Assembly: GCA_023428915.1 (NCBI GenBank)
Contig: JAEYWL010000009.1
Location: 1-47,696 of the forward strand
Direction of reading: 5' to 3'
Origin: Verrucomicrobiota bacterium
Lineage (GTDB): Bacteria; Chlamydiota; Chlamydiia; Chlamydiales; JAEYWL01
DNA: 47,696 nucleotides
A model generated the notes under the pieces. That model was not told the origin of the DNA. It saw only the letters and a list, made by a program, of their open reading frames with translations, and did not search any database. Shown in pieces: positions 36,108-43,606 of the stretch; positions within the stretch are counted from its first letter, which is position 1; each line of letters opens with the position of its first letter. The position numbers and the translations under genes are program-made.

Positions 36108-37253
36108 TTATTTGGTTAATGAAGCTTGGAACTCCTGAAAATTCCCATTGCTGCGGTAGGCATCAAATTCCGGCAGCTTTAATTTATCTTTAATGTCGAT
36201 GGCTCCTTCACGTCTTGCGCATTGCAGCCAGCCCATCATGGATTGATACCTGCCTAAAGCGGCGTGCGCCACAGCATTCATCATAGCCGCCTGAGGAGTA
36301 GGCGCTATTTGAAAAACGCGATCCCCCACTTCTACCACTACTTGCCACTGTTTTAGACTAAACGCCAAGGATTGCAATGTAACCATTTCATTTCTGTCAA
36401 GCTGCTTGCTAAGCGGTTTAAGAATCTCATAAGCTTCTTCCTTGCGGTTTAATTGGATTAGAAGCAAGGCAAGCTTTTGACTTGCTTGACGATATAGATG
36501 CCCTGATTTAGCGATTTCCCGGATAATTTTAAACTTTTCTACAGCCATTTCAGGGTGATTTGCGGCAATTTCTTCTTCAGCTTGCTCTATCAGTGATTTT
36601 AAAGAGCTGTTTTGATCCTGATCAGTCATGGCCAGAGCCTGGCGCCAGGTTTTATAGCTTTCATAACTGAGCATCATAAAAATGGCAGCAGGAACGACAT
36701 GCCGGGTAATAATGAGCAAGATGCTGATCAGCACACCGATCACGACGCCTAAAAATAAAGCTGCTTTAACCCCTTTAAAACCAAATATTCCCTCCATAAT
36801 TATTGAAAGCAACTGCCCGCCATCCAGAGGCTGTATGGGCAGCAGATTAATAAGCGTCCAATAAAAATTTACCACATAGCCGACCTGCAATAAATAACTT
36901 AAGGCACTATTCTCAATGGAAAAATACTTGTCTACCAGTACAATGATTCCGCATAATAAAAAACCGGCTAGCGGCCCGTTCAACACCACTAAAAATTCCT
37001 GCCAGAGCGGCAGCCTGCCGCCATTTCTTTGGGTAACCCCTCCCAGCGCCACTAGGTTGATTTGAGCTTTTTGCCCAAAAGCAGCAGCTGTAAATGCATG
37101 GCCGTATTCATGTATAAGCACAGAGAAAAAAATGACAACCATCCAGATTGCCGTATACAGTATATTTTCACTAGAAAGCCATCCTATAATGGCAGCCACA
37201 AAGAGAAACATTGGATAGATGGCAACAGGAATTCTTGATTTAAATAATAGCAT
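36108..37253 (-). CDS. Site-2-type M50 metalloprotease with C-terminal TPR region
   Basis: A 381-residue integral membrane protease. The zinc motif HEYGHAFTAAAFG (near residue 49) and the distal LLPIQPLDGGQLL motif (near 137) are both complete, between hydrophobic helices within residues 5-215. The tail (about 220-381) is soluble and TPR-like (AEEEIAANHPEMAVEKFKII; RKEEAYEILKPLSKQ; GRYQSMMGWLQCARREG). S2P-like proteases cut transmembrane segments, often of anti-sigma factors. No PDZ domain is seen, which fits the Rv2869c-unlike, short S2P class. It starts 2 bases after the sucD stop, so it is translationally coupled to the TCA genes, an unusual partner. The substrate is unknown. Confidence 0.92.
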   Translation of the reverse strand: MLLFKSRIPVAIYPMFLFVAAIIGWLSSENILYTAIWMVVIFFSVLIHEYGHAFTAAAFGQKAQINLVALGGVTQRNGGRLPLWQEFLVVLNGPLAGFLLCGIIVLVDKYFSIENSALSYLLQVGYVVNFYWTLINLLPIQPLDGGQLLSIIMEGIFGFKGVKAALFLGVVIGVLISILLIITRHVVPAAIFMMLSYESYKTWRQALAMTDQDQNSSLKSLIEQAEEEIAANHPEMAVEKFKIIREIAKSGHLYRQASQKLALLLIQLNRKEEAYEILKPLSKQLDRNEMVTLQSLAFSLKQWQVVVEVGDRVFQIAPTPQAAMMNAVAHAALGRYQSMMGWLQCARREGAIDIKDKLKLPEFDAYRSNGNFQEFQASLTK

Positions 37254-37255
37254 AA

Positions 37256-38125
37256 TTAACGCATAGCCTTCTGCATAGTCAGTCCCATTTCGGCAGGAGT
37301 TACACTGACGGCGACGCCAGCTGCCCGCAAAGCTTCTATCTTATCCGCTGCTGTTCCTTTGCCGCCAGAAATAATTGCACCGGCATGACCCATGCGGCGG
37401 CCGGGCGGCGCGGTACTGCCCGCAATAAAAGCAGCAACAGGCTTTGTACAATGCTGCTTAATCCAATCTGCTGCGCGCTCTTCCTCTGAACCGCCAATTT
37501 CCCCGATCATAAGAATCCCTTTAGTTTCCGGATCTTCCTGAAACATTTTGAGCACATCTACAAAATTAGTGCCGTTTAAAGGATCTCCTCCAATCCCTAT
37601 GCAAGTAGATTGCCCAAGCCCCAGCTGAGTTGTTTGCCAGACAGCCTCATAAGTAAGCGTCCCTGAACGCGACACAATCCCGATATGGCCTTTTTTATGG
37701 ATATAGCCTGGCATAATTCCAATCTTGCACTCGCCAGGAGTTATAATTCCAGGGCAATTGGGGCCGATGAGCCGGCATTTACTTTGGCGCATGATTCTGC
37801 TTACTTCCAGCATGTCGCGAATGGGGATTCCTTCTGTAATACACACAATAAGGGGAATTCCTGCATCTTCAGCCTCAATGATTGCTTCAGCAGCAAAAGG
37901 GGGCGGAACAAAAATAAGGGAGGCATCGCAGCCTGTTGCAGCCTTTGCTTCTTTCACAGTGTCGAAAATTGGAAGGTTAAAAATAGTCCCTCCCCTTTTT
38001 CCAGGAGTTACCCCCCCCACAAATTGGCTGCCATAGGCCAAACATTGCTCTGTGTGGAAACGGCCAGCCTTTCCGGTAATACCTTGAGTGATCACTTTCG
38101 TATTTTTATCAACCAGTATTGACAT
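37256..38125 (-). CDS. sucD: Succinate-CoA ligase alpha subunit
   Basis: With SucC converts succinyl-CoA to succinate with ATP or GTP formation in the TCA cycle. It has 289 residues, the normal length. CoA-binding Rossmann start (SILVDKNTKVITQGITGKAG); phospho-histidine in the GRRMGHAGAI segment near residue 246. AGGA precedes ATG 38125. It lies 8 bases after sucC. In Chlamydia sucC and sucD (CT821-CT822) are also next to ftsY. Confidence 0.98.
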   Translation of the reverse strand: MSILVDKNTKVITQGITGKAGRFHTEQCLAYGSQFVGGVTPGKRGGTIFNLPIFDTVKEAKAATGCDASLIFVPPPFAAEAIIEAEDAGIPLIVCITEGIPIRDMLEVSRIMRQSKCRLIGPNCPGIITPGECKIGIMPGYIHKKGHIGIVSRSGTLTYEAVWQTTQLGLGQSTCIGIGGDPLNGTNFVDVLKMFQEDPETKGILMIGEIGGSEEERAADWIKQHCTKPVAAFIAGSTAPPGRRMGHAGAIISGGKGTAADKIEALRAAGVAVSVTPAEMGLTMQKAMR

Positions 38126-38133
38126 TGGACTTC

Positions 38134-39294
38134 CTATTTGTTAATCGCTTTAACTACCTTTTCAGCAGCTTCAGTAAGATTTTGCGCAGCTAGAATCGGC
38201 AAACCTGACCGGCTGAGGATTGTTCGCCCTTCTTCAACTTCAGTGCCTTCCATCCGCACAACTAACGGTACATTGATATTTAATTCTTTGGCTGCTGCTA
38301 CAATGCCTGAGGCTAAAGTTTTACAGCTCATAATTCCGCCAAATATATTCACAAGAATGGCCTTGACCTTTGGATCGCTGAGCAGGATTTTAAATCCGGC
38401 GGCTACTTTTTCTTGCGAGGCGCCTCCGCCGACATCTAAAAAGTTGGCGGGCTTGCCGCCGTGATGCTTAATGATATCCATAGTAGCCATAGCTAAACCC
38501 GCTCCATTGACCATGCAGCCAATATTTCCATCAAGCGCAATATAAGCCAACTCATGCTGCCGGGCCAAAGCTTCATTTTTTGGCATTTGCGTGGAATCAT
38601 AAAATTGGCTAATTTCAGGCTGGCGAAAGAGGGCATTTTCATCTATGGCCAGCTTGGCATCTACAGCAGCTAACTCATGCGGTGTTTCAACTAAAGGATT
38701 TATCTCCAGCAGAGAAGCGTCCGTTTCAATAAAAGCTTTTGCAACGCCCTTGGCAATTTTAATGCCGGCTTCAGCAAACCCATTTTTCCATCCCATGAAA
38801 TTGACCAGCTGCTGCAGTTGGAAACGGTAAAGCGAGCCGTCCGGACGGATTGGCAAAGATAGTATTTTTTGCGGCTGGGTTTTGGCGACCTCTTCAATAT
38901 CCATGCCGCCCGCAGGCGATGCTATGAGAAGCGCCTGCGCTGTTGCGCGGTCTATAATTGCGCCTAAATAATATTCCTTAACAATTTCCACAGGCTCGCT
39001 GATCAAGACCTTGCGGGCAATCATTCCTTCTGAGCCTGTTTGGTTATTAACGATTTTCATTCCAAGTATTTGCTTTACGGCATCGAGCAATTCATCATAG
39101 GACTTTGCAAATTTTACAGCTCCGGCTTTACCTCTTCCGCCGGCATGCACTTGAGCTTTTACCACTCCTTGCTTCCAACCCAGCTTATCCAAGGCTTCTT
39201 TTGCCTGTTCAAGGTTTTCTACAACGACAAAAGGCGGCACAAAAATGCCATATTTTTGCAAAATTTCTTTAGCCTGATATTCATGGATATTCAT
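38134..39294 (-). CDS. sucC: Succinate-CoA ligase beta subunit
   Basis: The 386-residue nucleotide-binding subunit. MNIHEYQAKEILQKYGI at the start and the ATP-grasp domain (VVKAQVHAGGRGKAGAVK near 45; ETDASLLEINPLVET near 190) are diagnostic. The C-terminal ligase domain includes the power-helix region GGIMSCKTLASGIV. It is the first gene of sucC-sucD-M50 and is divergent from ftsY across about 90 bases that must hold both promoters; no perfect consensus was seen there. Confidence 0.98.
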   Translation of the reverse strand: MNIHEYQAKEILQKYGIFVPPFVVVENLEQAKEALDKLGWKQGVVKAQVHAGGRGKAGAVKFAKSYDELLDAVKQILGMKIVNNQTGSEGMIARKVLISEPVEIVKEYYLGAIIDRATAQALLIASPAGGMDIEEVAKTQPQKILSLPIRPDGSLYRFQLQQLVNFMGWKNGFAEAGIKIAKGVAKAFIETDASLLEINPLVETPHELAAVDAKLAIDENALFRQPEISQFYDSTQMPKNEALARQHELAYIALDGNIGCMVNGAGLAMATMDIIKHHGGKPANFLDVGGGASQEKVAAGFKILLSDPKVKAILVNIFGGIMSCKTLASGIVAAAKELNINVPLVVRMEGTEVEEGRTILSRSGLPILAAQNLTEAAEKVVKAINK

Positions 39295-39383
39295 CTAATA
39301 GCCCCTACTTGCTATACTTTCTCATAGATTAATATTCGCATGTTACGCATCACTTGCCAGACTGTCAACCTTTGAGGCTAAAT

Positions 39384-40307
39384 ATGATTTATAATTATTT
39401 TAAATCCGGGTATCAGAAACTTAAATCCGCCCTGCAAAAGACCGGTTCGCTTCTGGGTGATAAGTTGCGCACTCTGCTAGGCAAGGGGGCCCTTGATGAA
39501 GACACTTTGGATAACATCGAGCAATTACTGTATGAAGCAGATTTAGGTGCAGGCTTGGCACAGGAACTGACGAATGAGCTAAAAAAGGAATACCGCAAAA
39601 ATCCCGGGCAGCCGCCCGAAGATCTCATCCAGTTCTTGCAAAATAAATTGGTCGCCATCCTGGAAAATAGGCCGCAGGAATCAATTACAACAGCTTCCCC
39701 TCACGTGATTTTAATTGTAGGCGTTAATGGAAACGGGAAAACAACGACGGTGGCGAAATTAGCCAGTATTTACAAGGCCAATGGCAATAAAGTACTTCTG
39801 GCTGCTGCAGACACTTTTAGGGCGGCAGCCATGGAGCAGCTCGAAATCTGGGCTGAGCGCTTAGGGGTCGACATCGTAAAAGGCAAACCCAACAGCGACC
39901 CGGCAGCGGTCGCTTTTGATGCCGTTACAGCCGGCAAGGCAAGGCAAACCGATATGATCCTGATTGATACTGCAGGACGGCTGCACACCAAAACCAACCT
40001 GATGCAGGAGCTTGAAAAGATCAAGCGCGCAGCTAAAAAAGTCATTCCCGAGTCCCCTCACGAAACATTTCTCATTATCGATGCCAGCGTCGGACAAAAT
40101 GCTGTGGAACAAGCCAAAATCTTCATGCAGTACACTCCAATTACCGGCCTTGTCCTAACCAAGATGGATGGTACGGCAAAAGGCGGCGTCGTCATTAACA
40201 TTCAAAGGCAGCTCGGCATTCCTGTACGTTTCTTGGGGGTAGGAGAAGGCCTTGAAGATTTAGAGCCATTTGACTCGCGAGCATTTGTCCAGGAGCTCTT
40301 TAAATAA
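39384..40307 (+). CDS. ftsY: Signal recognition particle receptor FtsY
   Basis: SRP GTPase receptor for co-translational membrane targeting. The start is ATG 39384 (GAGG box 6 bases upstream), giving 307 residues; an earlier ATG at 39354 lacks a ribosome site. The N domain (10-95) is followed by the G domain: GVNGNGKTTTVAKLAS (P loop), AADTFRAAAMEQL, DTAGRLHTK, TKMDGTAKGG. The acidic A domain of E. coli FtsY is absent, as in other chlamydiae. A strong promoter for the next transcription unit begins 9 bases after the stop. Confidence 0.97.
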   Translation: MIYNYFKSGYQKLKSALQKTGSLLGDKLRTLLGKGALDEDTLDNIEQLLYEADLGAGLAQELTNELKKEYRKNPGQPPEDLIQFLQNKLVAILENRPQESITTASPHVILIVGVNGNGKTTTVAKLASIYKANGNKVLLAAADTFRAAAMEQLEIWAERLGVDIVKGKPNSDPAAVAFDAVTAGKARQTDMILIDTAGRLHTKTNLMQELEKIKRAAKKVIPESPHETFLIIDASVGQNAVEQAKIFMQYTPITGLVLTKMDGTAKGGVVINIQRQLGIPVRFLGVGEGLEDLEPFDSRAFVQELFK

Positions 40308-40315
40308 AAAAACTA

Positions 40316-40345
40316 TTGACATTCTTGCATGTAAAAATCTATAAT
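40316..40345 (+). promoter_or_regulatory. Strong sigma-66/sigma-70 type promoter
   Basis: Consensus TTGACA at 40316-40321 and consensus TATAAT at 40340-40345 with an 18-base spacer. The predicted start is near 40352. It drives the structured leader and the first small secreted protein. It is one of the best promoter matches in the window. Confidence 0.85.
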
Positions 40346-40351
40346 AAAAAT

Positions 40352-40684
40352 GGAGTCAGGAAGGATGTGTAAAGGTAAGCATCAAAGACTCCAAGTTTCT
40401 TTAAAAGCCAGTAGTTTGAAGGGTTTAAGTTCTTTGAATGTTTTTAGAAGAGCTTTTTCGCTGCGTAAGTGGTGCGGCTCTTAAGCAAGAGACCCTTAGG
40501 TCTCTTTAAACTGGAGTGATTGAAAAATCAGATCCCGGAGAAATTAAATCTTCGCTAGTGGCTTCTCGGGCGGAAGAGAATGTGCTTTAAGATTCAATCT
40601 TAAGCCTCTCTATACCGCCCGAATTGTTAAGCACAGATTGCTTAAAACTTATTACTGCTGTCTTGGTGATAAGTGAGGTTTTTT
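40352..40684 (+). promoter_or_regulatory. Structured 333-nt leader RNA with alternative hairpins
   Basis: The gap between the promoter and the small-protein ATG (40685) is dense with inverted repeats. H1: 40351-40357 with 40387-40393 (7 bp). Segments 1:2: AAGAGC 40448-40453 with GCTCTT 40477-40482. 2:3: 40478-40482 with 40487-40491. 3:4: AAGAGACC 40487-40494 with GGTCTCTT 40499-40506. Then A: 40534-40542 with 40563-40570 (one bulge), and B: TCGGGCGG 40566-40573 with CCGCCCGA 40615-40622, enclosing a second hairpin 40587-40593/40597-40603. A and B share bases, so they exclude each other. A last 9-bp stem (40647-40655/40666-40674) touches the ribosome site GTGAGG. This resembles an attenuator or riboswitch-like leader, or a processed small RNA. 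I recognise no known RNA family. Confidence 0.65.
40365..40484 (+). CDS. Possible 39-residue basic leader peptide
   Basis: A short ORF within the leader. ATG 40365 has GGAG 9 bases upstream; an in-frame ATG at 40350 lies at or before the predicted transcript start. The peptide is Lys/Arg/Ser/Leu-rich and ends in RKWCGS. The stop lies two bases before the 3:4 hairpin, the geometry expected of a transcription attenuator. Translation is unproven, and an ORF of this length can occur by chance. Confidence 0.3.
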   Translation: MCKGKHQRLQVSLKASSLKGLSSLNVFRRAFSLRKWCGS

Positions 40685-40918
40685 ATGAATATTTCTTTAA
40701 AGATCACATCCCTTTTGATGGGCATAATCCTGTTTGCAGGAACTATTGTCATACCAACTTTTGCTTTTGCAGCTAATTCAGACAACCAAATGAAAACGAC
40801 TTCTGATAAAGAAGTAGCTTGGTGGTACCGCGGTTGGGGACACCCCTATTGGGGCAGACCTTACGGCTGGGGAGGCTGGCGACCCTACTATAATTACCAC
40901 TATTATTACCCCTATTAA
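40685..40918 (+). CDS. Small secreted Trp/Tyr/Gly-rich protein 1
   Basis: A 77-residue precursor. ATG 40685 is preceded by GTGAGG at normal spacing; the GTG at 40673 is part of that box. Signal peptide 1 to about 30 (hydrophobic core SLLMGIILFAGTIVIPTF, cut near AFA-AN). The mature part of about 47 residues has a charged spacer, an EVAWWYRGWG motif, and a Trp/Tyr/Pro/Gly-rich tail ending in YYYPY. I recognise no family. The aromatic repeats recall surface or cell-envelope structural peptides. It has its own promoter and terminator. Confidence 0.75.
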   Translation: MNISLKITSLLMGIILFAGTIVIPTFAFAANSDNQMKTTSDKEVAWWYRGWGHPYWGRPYGWGGWRPYYNYHYYYPY

Positions 40919-40951
40919 TACCGTGTCCTAAATACCGGATTCTAGAAAAAT

Positions 40952-40972
40952 GCGCTATTTAGCGCCTTTTTC
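40952..40972 (+). terminator. Rho-independent terminator after small protein 1
   Basis: GCGCT-attt-AGCGC (40952-40965) followed by CTTTTTC. Short but GC-rich stem with a U-run. Confidence 0.75.
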
Positions 40973-41031
40973 TTTGAGATCTAATAGTTTTTTTATTTTT
41001 ACTCAAGGGTGTGCAAAACAAGGAGCAAAAC

Positions 41032-41388
41032 ATGTATACCCTAAACAAAACCGGCTTGAAAGTGCTAGCGTTTCTAGCAATTTCCATTCCTGTAGCAGCT
41101 TCTGCCCAATCTCATGATGTGATCTATGGTCAACCTACGGGAAACCCTCCAGTCCATTATGTACCTAATACGGCCCCGCAGCAATTCCAGTATCAACCGC
41201 AAGCCTCTCCTCAAGTACAGAATCAAGTTCCTCCGTCCCCGCAATACCAACCGCAAACTCACCCGCAATACGCTGACCCTGGCCATGACCCTGACCAAGT
41301 AGCCTGGTGGTATAGAGGCGGATACTGGCGCGGCGGCTATTACTGGCATCCAGGCCCTTACTACCATCCTTACTGGCGTCCATACTAA
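41032..41388 (+). CDS. Small secreted Pro/Gln- and Tyr/Trp-rich protein 2
   Basis: A 118-residue precursor. ATG 41032 has AAGGAG 6 bases upstream. Signal peptide 1 to about 24 (cut near AASA-QS). The middle (30-88) is Pro/Gln/Tyr-rich and repetitive (YQPQ, PQYQPQ, HPQY). The C-terminus carries DQVAWWYRGGYWRGGYYW and ends in YHPYWRPY, sharing the (E/Q)VAWWYRG motif with protein 1. No separate promoter was found, so it may be expressed by readthrough from 40316. No family recognised. Confidence 0.75.
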   Translation: MYTLNKTGLKVLAFLAISIPVAASAQSHDVIYGQPTGNPPVHYVPNTAPQQFQYQPQASPQVQNQVPPSPQYQPQTHPQYADPGHDPDQVAWWYRGGYWRGGYYWHPGPYYHPYWRPY

Positions 41389-41412
41389 TAGGCGCTAATC
41401 AACACCTATTTT

Positions 41413-41447
41413 AGGCTGAATTACTTAATTCTAATTCAGCCTCTTTT
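41413..41447 (+). terminator. Rho-independent terminator after small protein 2
   Basis: An 11-bp perfect stem, AGGCTGAATTA (41413-41423) with TAATTCAGCCT (41432-41442), followed by CTTTT. Confidence 0.8.
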
Positions 41448-41469
41448 AACCCATGATTGCGTCCTAATC
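41447..41469. repeat. 23-bp dispersed direct repeat, copy 1
   Basis: An exact 23-base match to 47592-47614 (starts TAACCCATGATTGCG, ends CCTAATC). This copy lies just after a terminator, and its CATGATTG pairs with CAATCATG at 41476-41483 to make an extra hairpin. Both copies follow the stop of a gene. The nature of the repeat is unknown. Confidence 0.8.
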
Positions 41470-41492
41470 CGCGGCCAATCATGAGTTTTAAT

Positions 41493-41521
41493 TTGACAAC
41501 CCTTCCGTAACACACGATAAT
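41493..41521 (+). promoter_or_regulatory. Promoter P1 of a tandem pair (orphan unit)
   Basis: TTGACA 41493-41498, 17-base spacer, GATAAT 41516-41521. No good gene follows before P2. About 16 bases after the -10, ACTTATCCA (41537-41545) pairs perfectly with TGGATAAGT (41593-41601). The 41389-41834 gap holds only this promoter, its leader and P2. Confidence 0.7.
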
Positions 41522-41677
41522 AGAAGTATAGAGACTACTTATCCACCCTCCTAATTCTCTGCAGAAATTTGCGGTCGCTGCTTTAAAAGTTATGGATAAG
41601 TTTCTAATATGAGCAAAAAAGCAAAAGTCACATCCAACTGGCGGTTAGCCACTTATATCTTTACATCAATTTTTTAT

Positions 41678-41706
41678 TTGACAAGCCTTTTATAAGATTC
41701 GATAAT
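41678..41706 (+). promoter_or_regulatory. Promoter P2 of small protein 3
   Basis: TTGACA 41678-41683, 17-base spacer, GATAAT 41701-41706, then a leader of about 120 bases to ATG 41835. Sequence around P2 clearly resembles P1 (TTTGACAA.CCTT, CGATAATAGAA.TATAG.GA), showing duplication. The leader includes hairpins TTCGCGT/ACGCGAA and AAAGAG/CTCTTT. Confidence 0.75.
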
Positions 41707-41834
41707 AGAACTATAGGGATTGTCTAAAGAGCAGTCTGACTCTTTCCCCTAATCTCCCACAATTCGCGTCAAACACGCGAAAACCAAGGTTTTTTCGAAC
41801 GTCTTTTTCGATAGGTGAAATACAGGAGGTCTGT

Positions 41835-42125
41835 ATGAACTCAGTAATTAAAATTTCCTCCATTATCCTTGGTGCAATTTTATTTTTCGGCGTTATTGCA
41901 ACACCAACTACTGCTAATGCAGCTCCCATAAATAAAGAATCTCAAATCAGCTGGAGACACTATGGCGGCTGGGGATACGGCGGATACGGCGGCTGGGGAA
42001 GATACGGCGGCTATTACCCATACTATAGCTACCCATCTTATTACTATAGTTATCCTTATTATGGAGGCGGCTATTATGGCGGCTATGGCTTAGGCGGCCT
42101 TGGCTTCGGCATTAGCATTTACTAA
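41835..42125 (+). CDS. Small secreted Gly/Tyr-rich protein 3
   Basis: A 96-residue precursor. ATG 41835 follows AGGAGGT. Signal peptide 1 to about 29 (cut near ANA-AP). The mature part is almost entirely Gly, Tyr, Ser and Trp in short repeats (YGGWGY, YGGY, YYSYPYY). It opens with QISWRHYGGWG, a divergent version of the motif in proteins 1 and 2. Low-complexity Gly/Tyr proteins often form structural or adhesive surface layers; here that is only a guess. It is followed by a strong terminator. Confidence 0.75.
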   Translation: MNSVIKISSIILGAILFFGVIATPTTANAAPINKESQISWRHYGGWGYGGYGGWGRYGGYYPYYSYPSYYYSYPYYGGGYYGGYGLGGLGFGISIY

Positions 42126-42157
42126 GAGCACGGCTCCTGTTTAAGGTGCTCTAAGCG

Positions 42158-42188
42158 GACCCGGGTAGAGATGCCCGGGTCTTTTTTT
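42158..42188 (+). terminator. Rho-independent terminator after small protein 3
   Basis: GACCCGGG (42158-42165) and CCCGGGTC (42174-42181), 8 bp, followed by seven Ts. A second stem AGAGCAC/GTGCTCT lies just upstream. It faces the end of the convergent transporter gene. Confidence 0.9.
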
Positions 42189-43392
42189 AGCTAAACTTTT
42201 GGATTAAGTGGGAAAACTCTACCCATAACTCAAAGCAAACAAAAAGGATTAGCACCCCCAATAGAGTTTTTCCGCCAGGAACTCTGAAATTAGAGGTGTA
42301 TCCTTTTCGGTATCTTCCCACCCAGACCATCAAAATTGGCAATAATCCTAGCAGCAAGGCACAGCCAAAGCCTCCGGCATAGTTTAATGCCTCCAAAAAG
42401 ATATGAGGGTAAACGGCTGAAATAATGAACGTGGGCACAAAAATTAAGAGTGAAATCAGCAATTTGCCGTTCGCCGTTTTCTTAATATCCAGACCATCGG
42501 CTAAAAAGTCCACCAAGCCTAAGCTTACCCCTAAAAATGAAGTCACCAAGGCAAAAAAAGCAAAGCATTGTCCAATTAAGTACACATACTGGGCATTTAT
42601 GATATCTTTTAAGGGATGCACAGCCGTCTGCCCCTCCGCTAATGCTTCTTCCAGGCTGCCAGGACCAAAAGTGGGGATTATTCCAAGGATTAGCCACTGC
42701 CATAGCAAATAAGTCGTTAAAGCGGCCAAACTGCCGTAAATAATGGCTTTACGACCCTTTACAACATCGCCATGCAAATAATGCATCAAGGTTGGCACTG
42801 TGCCCTGGTAAGCAAAAGCTGTAAAGGCAATAGGAAGACCGCCAAGAGACAAGCTCCAATTTACATGTTGGAGATTCTCCGCTTTTACATAAGGAAATCC
42901 AATAATGACGAAGGTAAAATAGAAAAAAGCCAGGCAAGCCATTAATAAAATATTAATGGCCCCTACTGCACGAGTGCCCAAGTAGACAAAGGGAACAAAA
43001 ATCGCGATAAAAAGCAATGTTCCTTGCCAATCGGCAAGCAAACCGCCGCTTAACTCAGCAAATAATTCTCCAGATCCTTCCATATAGGCAATCGTTAGAC
43101 AGAAGAAAAGGAAGAGATACAACAGCCAGGCACAAATTTTTCCTGGCAAGCCAATTGTTTTCTCAGCCATGGAAATGATATTGGCGTCCCCTTTTACCCA
43201 GGTGCCAAGTTCCAGCATCAGCAACCCTGTCAGCATCATAAACAGCCAGCATAGCGCATAAATCAAAAGCGAGGGTCCAAAGCCTCCAGGACTTGTCAAA
43301 ACAGGCATAGCCAGCATGCCCCCGCCAATAGTGGTTCCTGTAATCAAAAGCGCAGCTTTAAACAAGCTGCCCTGCTGTGCAGCAGAAGTCAT
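42187..43392 (-). CDS. tyrP: TyrP-like aromatic/hydroxy amino acid permease (HAAAP family)
   Basis: An inner-membrane importer for tyrosine or tryptophan. Starting at ATG 43392 (GAGGG box upstream) it has 401 residues, the family's usual length; the frame continues to 43461 without a ribosome site. Eleven hydrophobic helices are visible. The family start motif (ALLITGTTIGGGMLAMPVLTS) is near residue 15, and the FTAFAYQGTVPTLMHYL segment lies near 195. In Chlamydia two tyrP copies (CT817-CT818) lie close to ftsY, so the neighbourhood is partly conserved. Exact substrate is not deducible. Confidence 0.93.
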   Translation of the reverse strand: MTSAAQQGSLFKAALLITGTTIGGGMLAMPVLTSPGGFGPSLLIYALCWLFMMLTGLLMLELGTWVKGDANIISMAEKTIGLPGKICAWLLYLFLFFCLTIAYMEGSGELFAELSGGLLADWQGTLLFIAIFVPFVYLGTRAVGAINILLMACLAFFYFTFVIIGFPYVKAENLQHVNWSLSLGGLPIAFTAFAYQGTVPTLMHYLHGDVVKGRKAIIYGSLAALTTYLLWQWLILGIIPTFGPGSLEEALAEGQTAVHPLKDIINAQYVYLIGQCFAFFALVTSFLGVSLGLVDFLADGLDIKKTANGKLLISLLIFVPTFIISAVYPHIFLEALNYAGGFGCALLLGLLPILMVWVGRYRKGYTSNFRVPGGKTLLGVLILFVCFELWVEFSHLIQKFS

Positions 43393-43606
43393 AATTCCCT
43401 CAAGTGTGGATAGTAAAATCAAATATAGTAGAGAAAATAGAGACTTTAATGCAAGAAACAAGCAGACAAAGACAAGTGAATTATTTCATCAATAACGCTA
43501 TTATTTTTTTTATTAAAAAACTACAATTTATAACATTAAAACAATTCAGGCCTTACTAATGGAAATTTACAGAAAAGATGCAATTACTGAAGTAAATATA
43601 TTTTTT

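Noticed and set aside
40352..40684. RNase P RNA, tmRNA, 6S or SRP RNA
   Set aside because: The conserved cores that I could look for by eye are not present (for example the SRP tetraloop region or the tmRNA tRNA-like ends).
41609..41695. 28-codon ORF after promoter P1
   Set aside because: Weak ribosome site, and it runs through the -35 box of P2; no resemblance to the neighbouring signal peptides.
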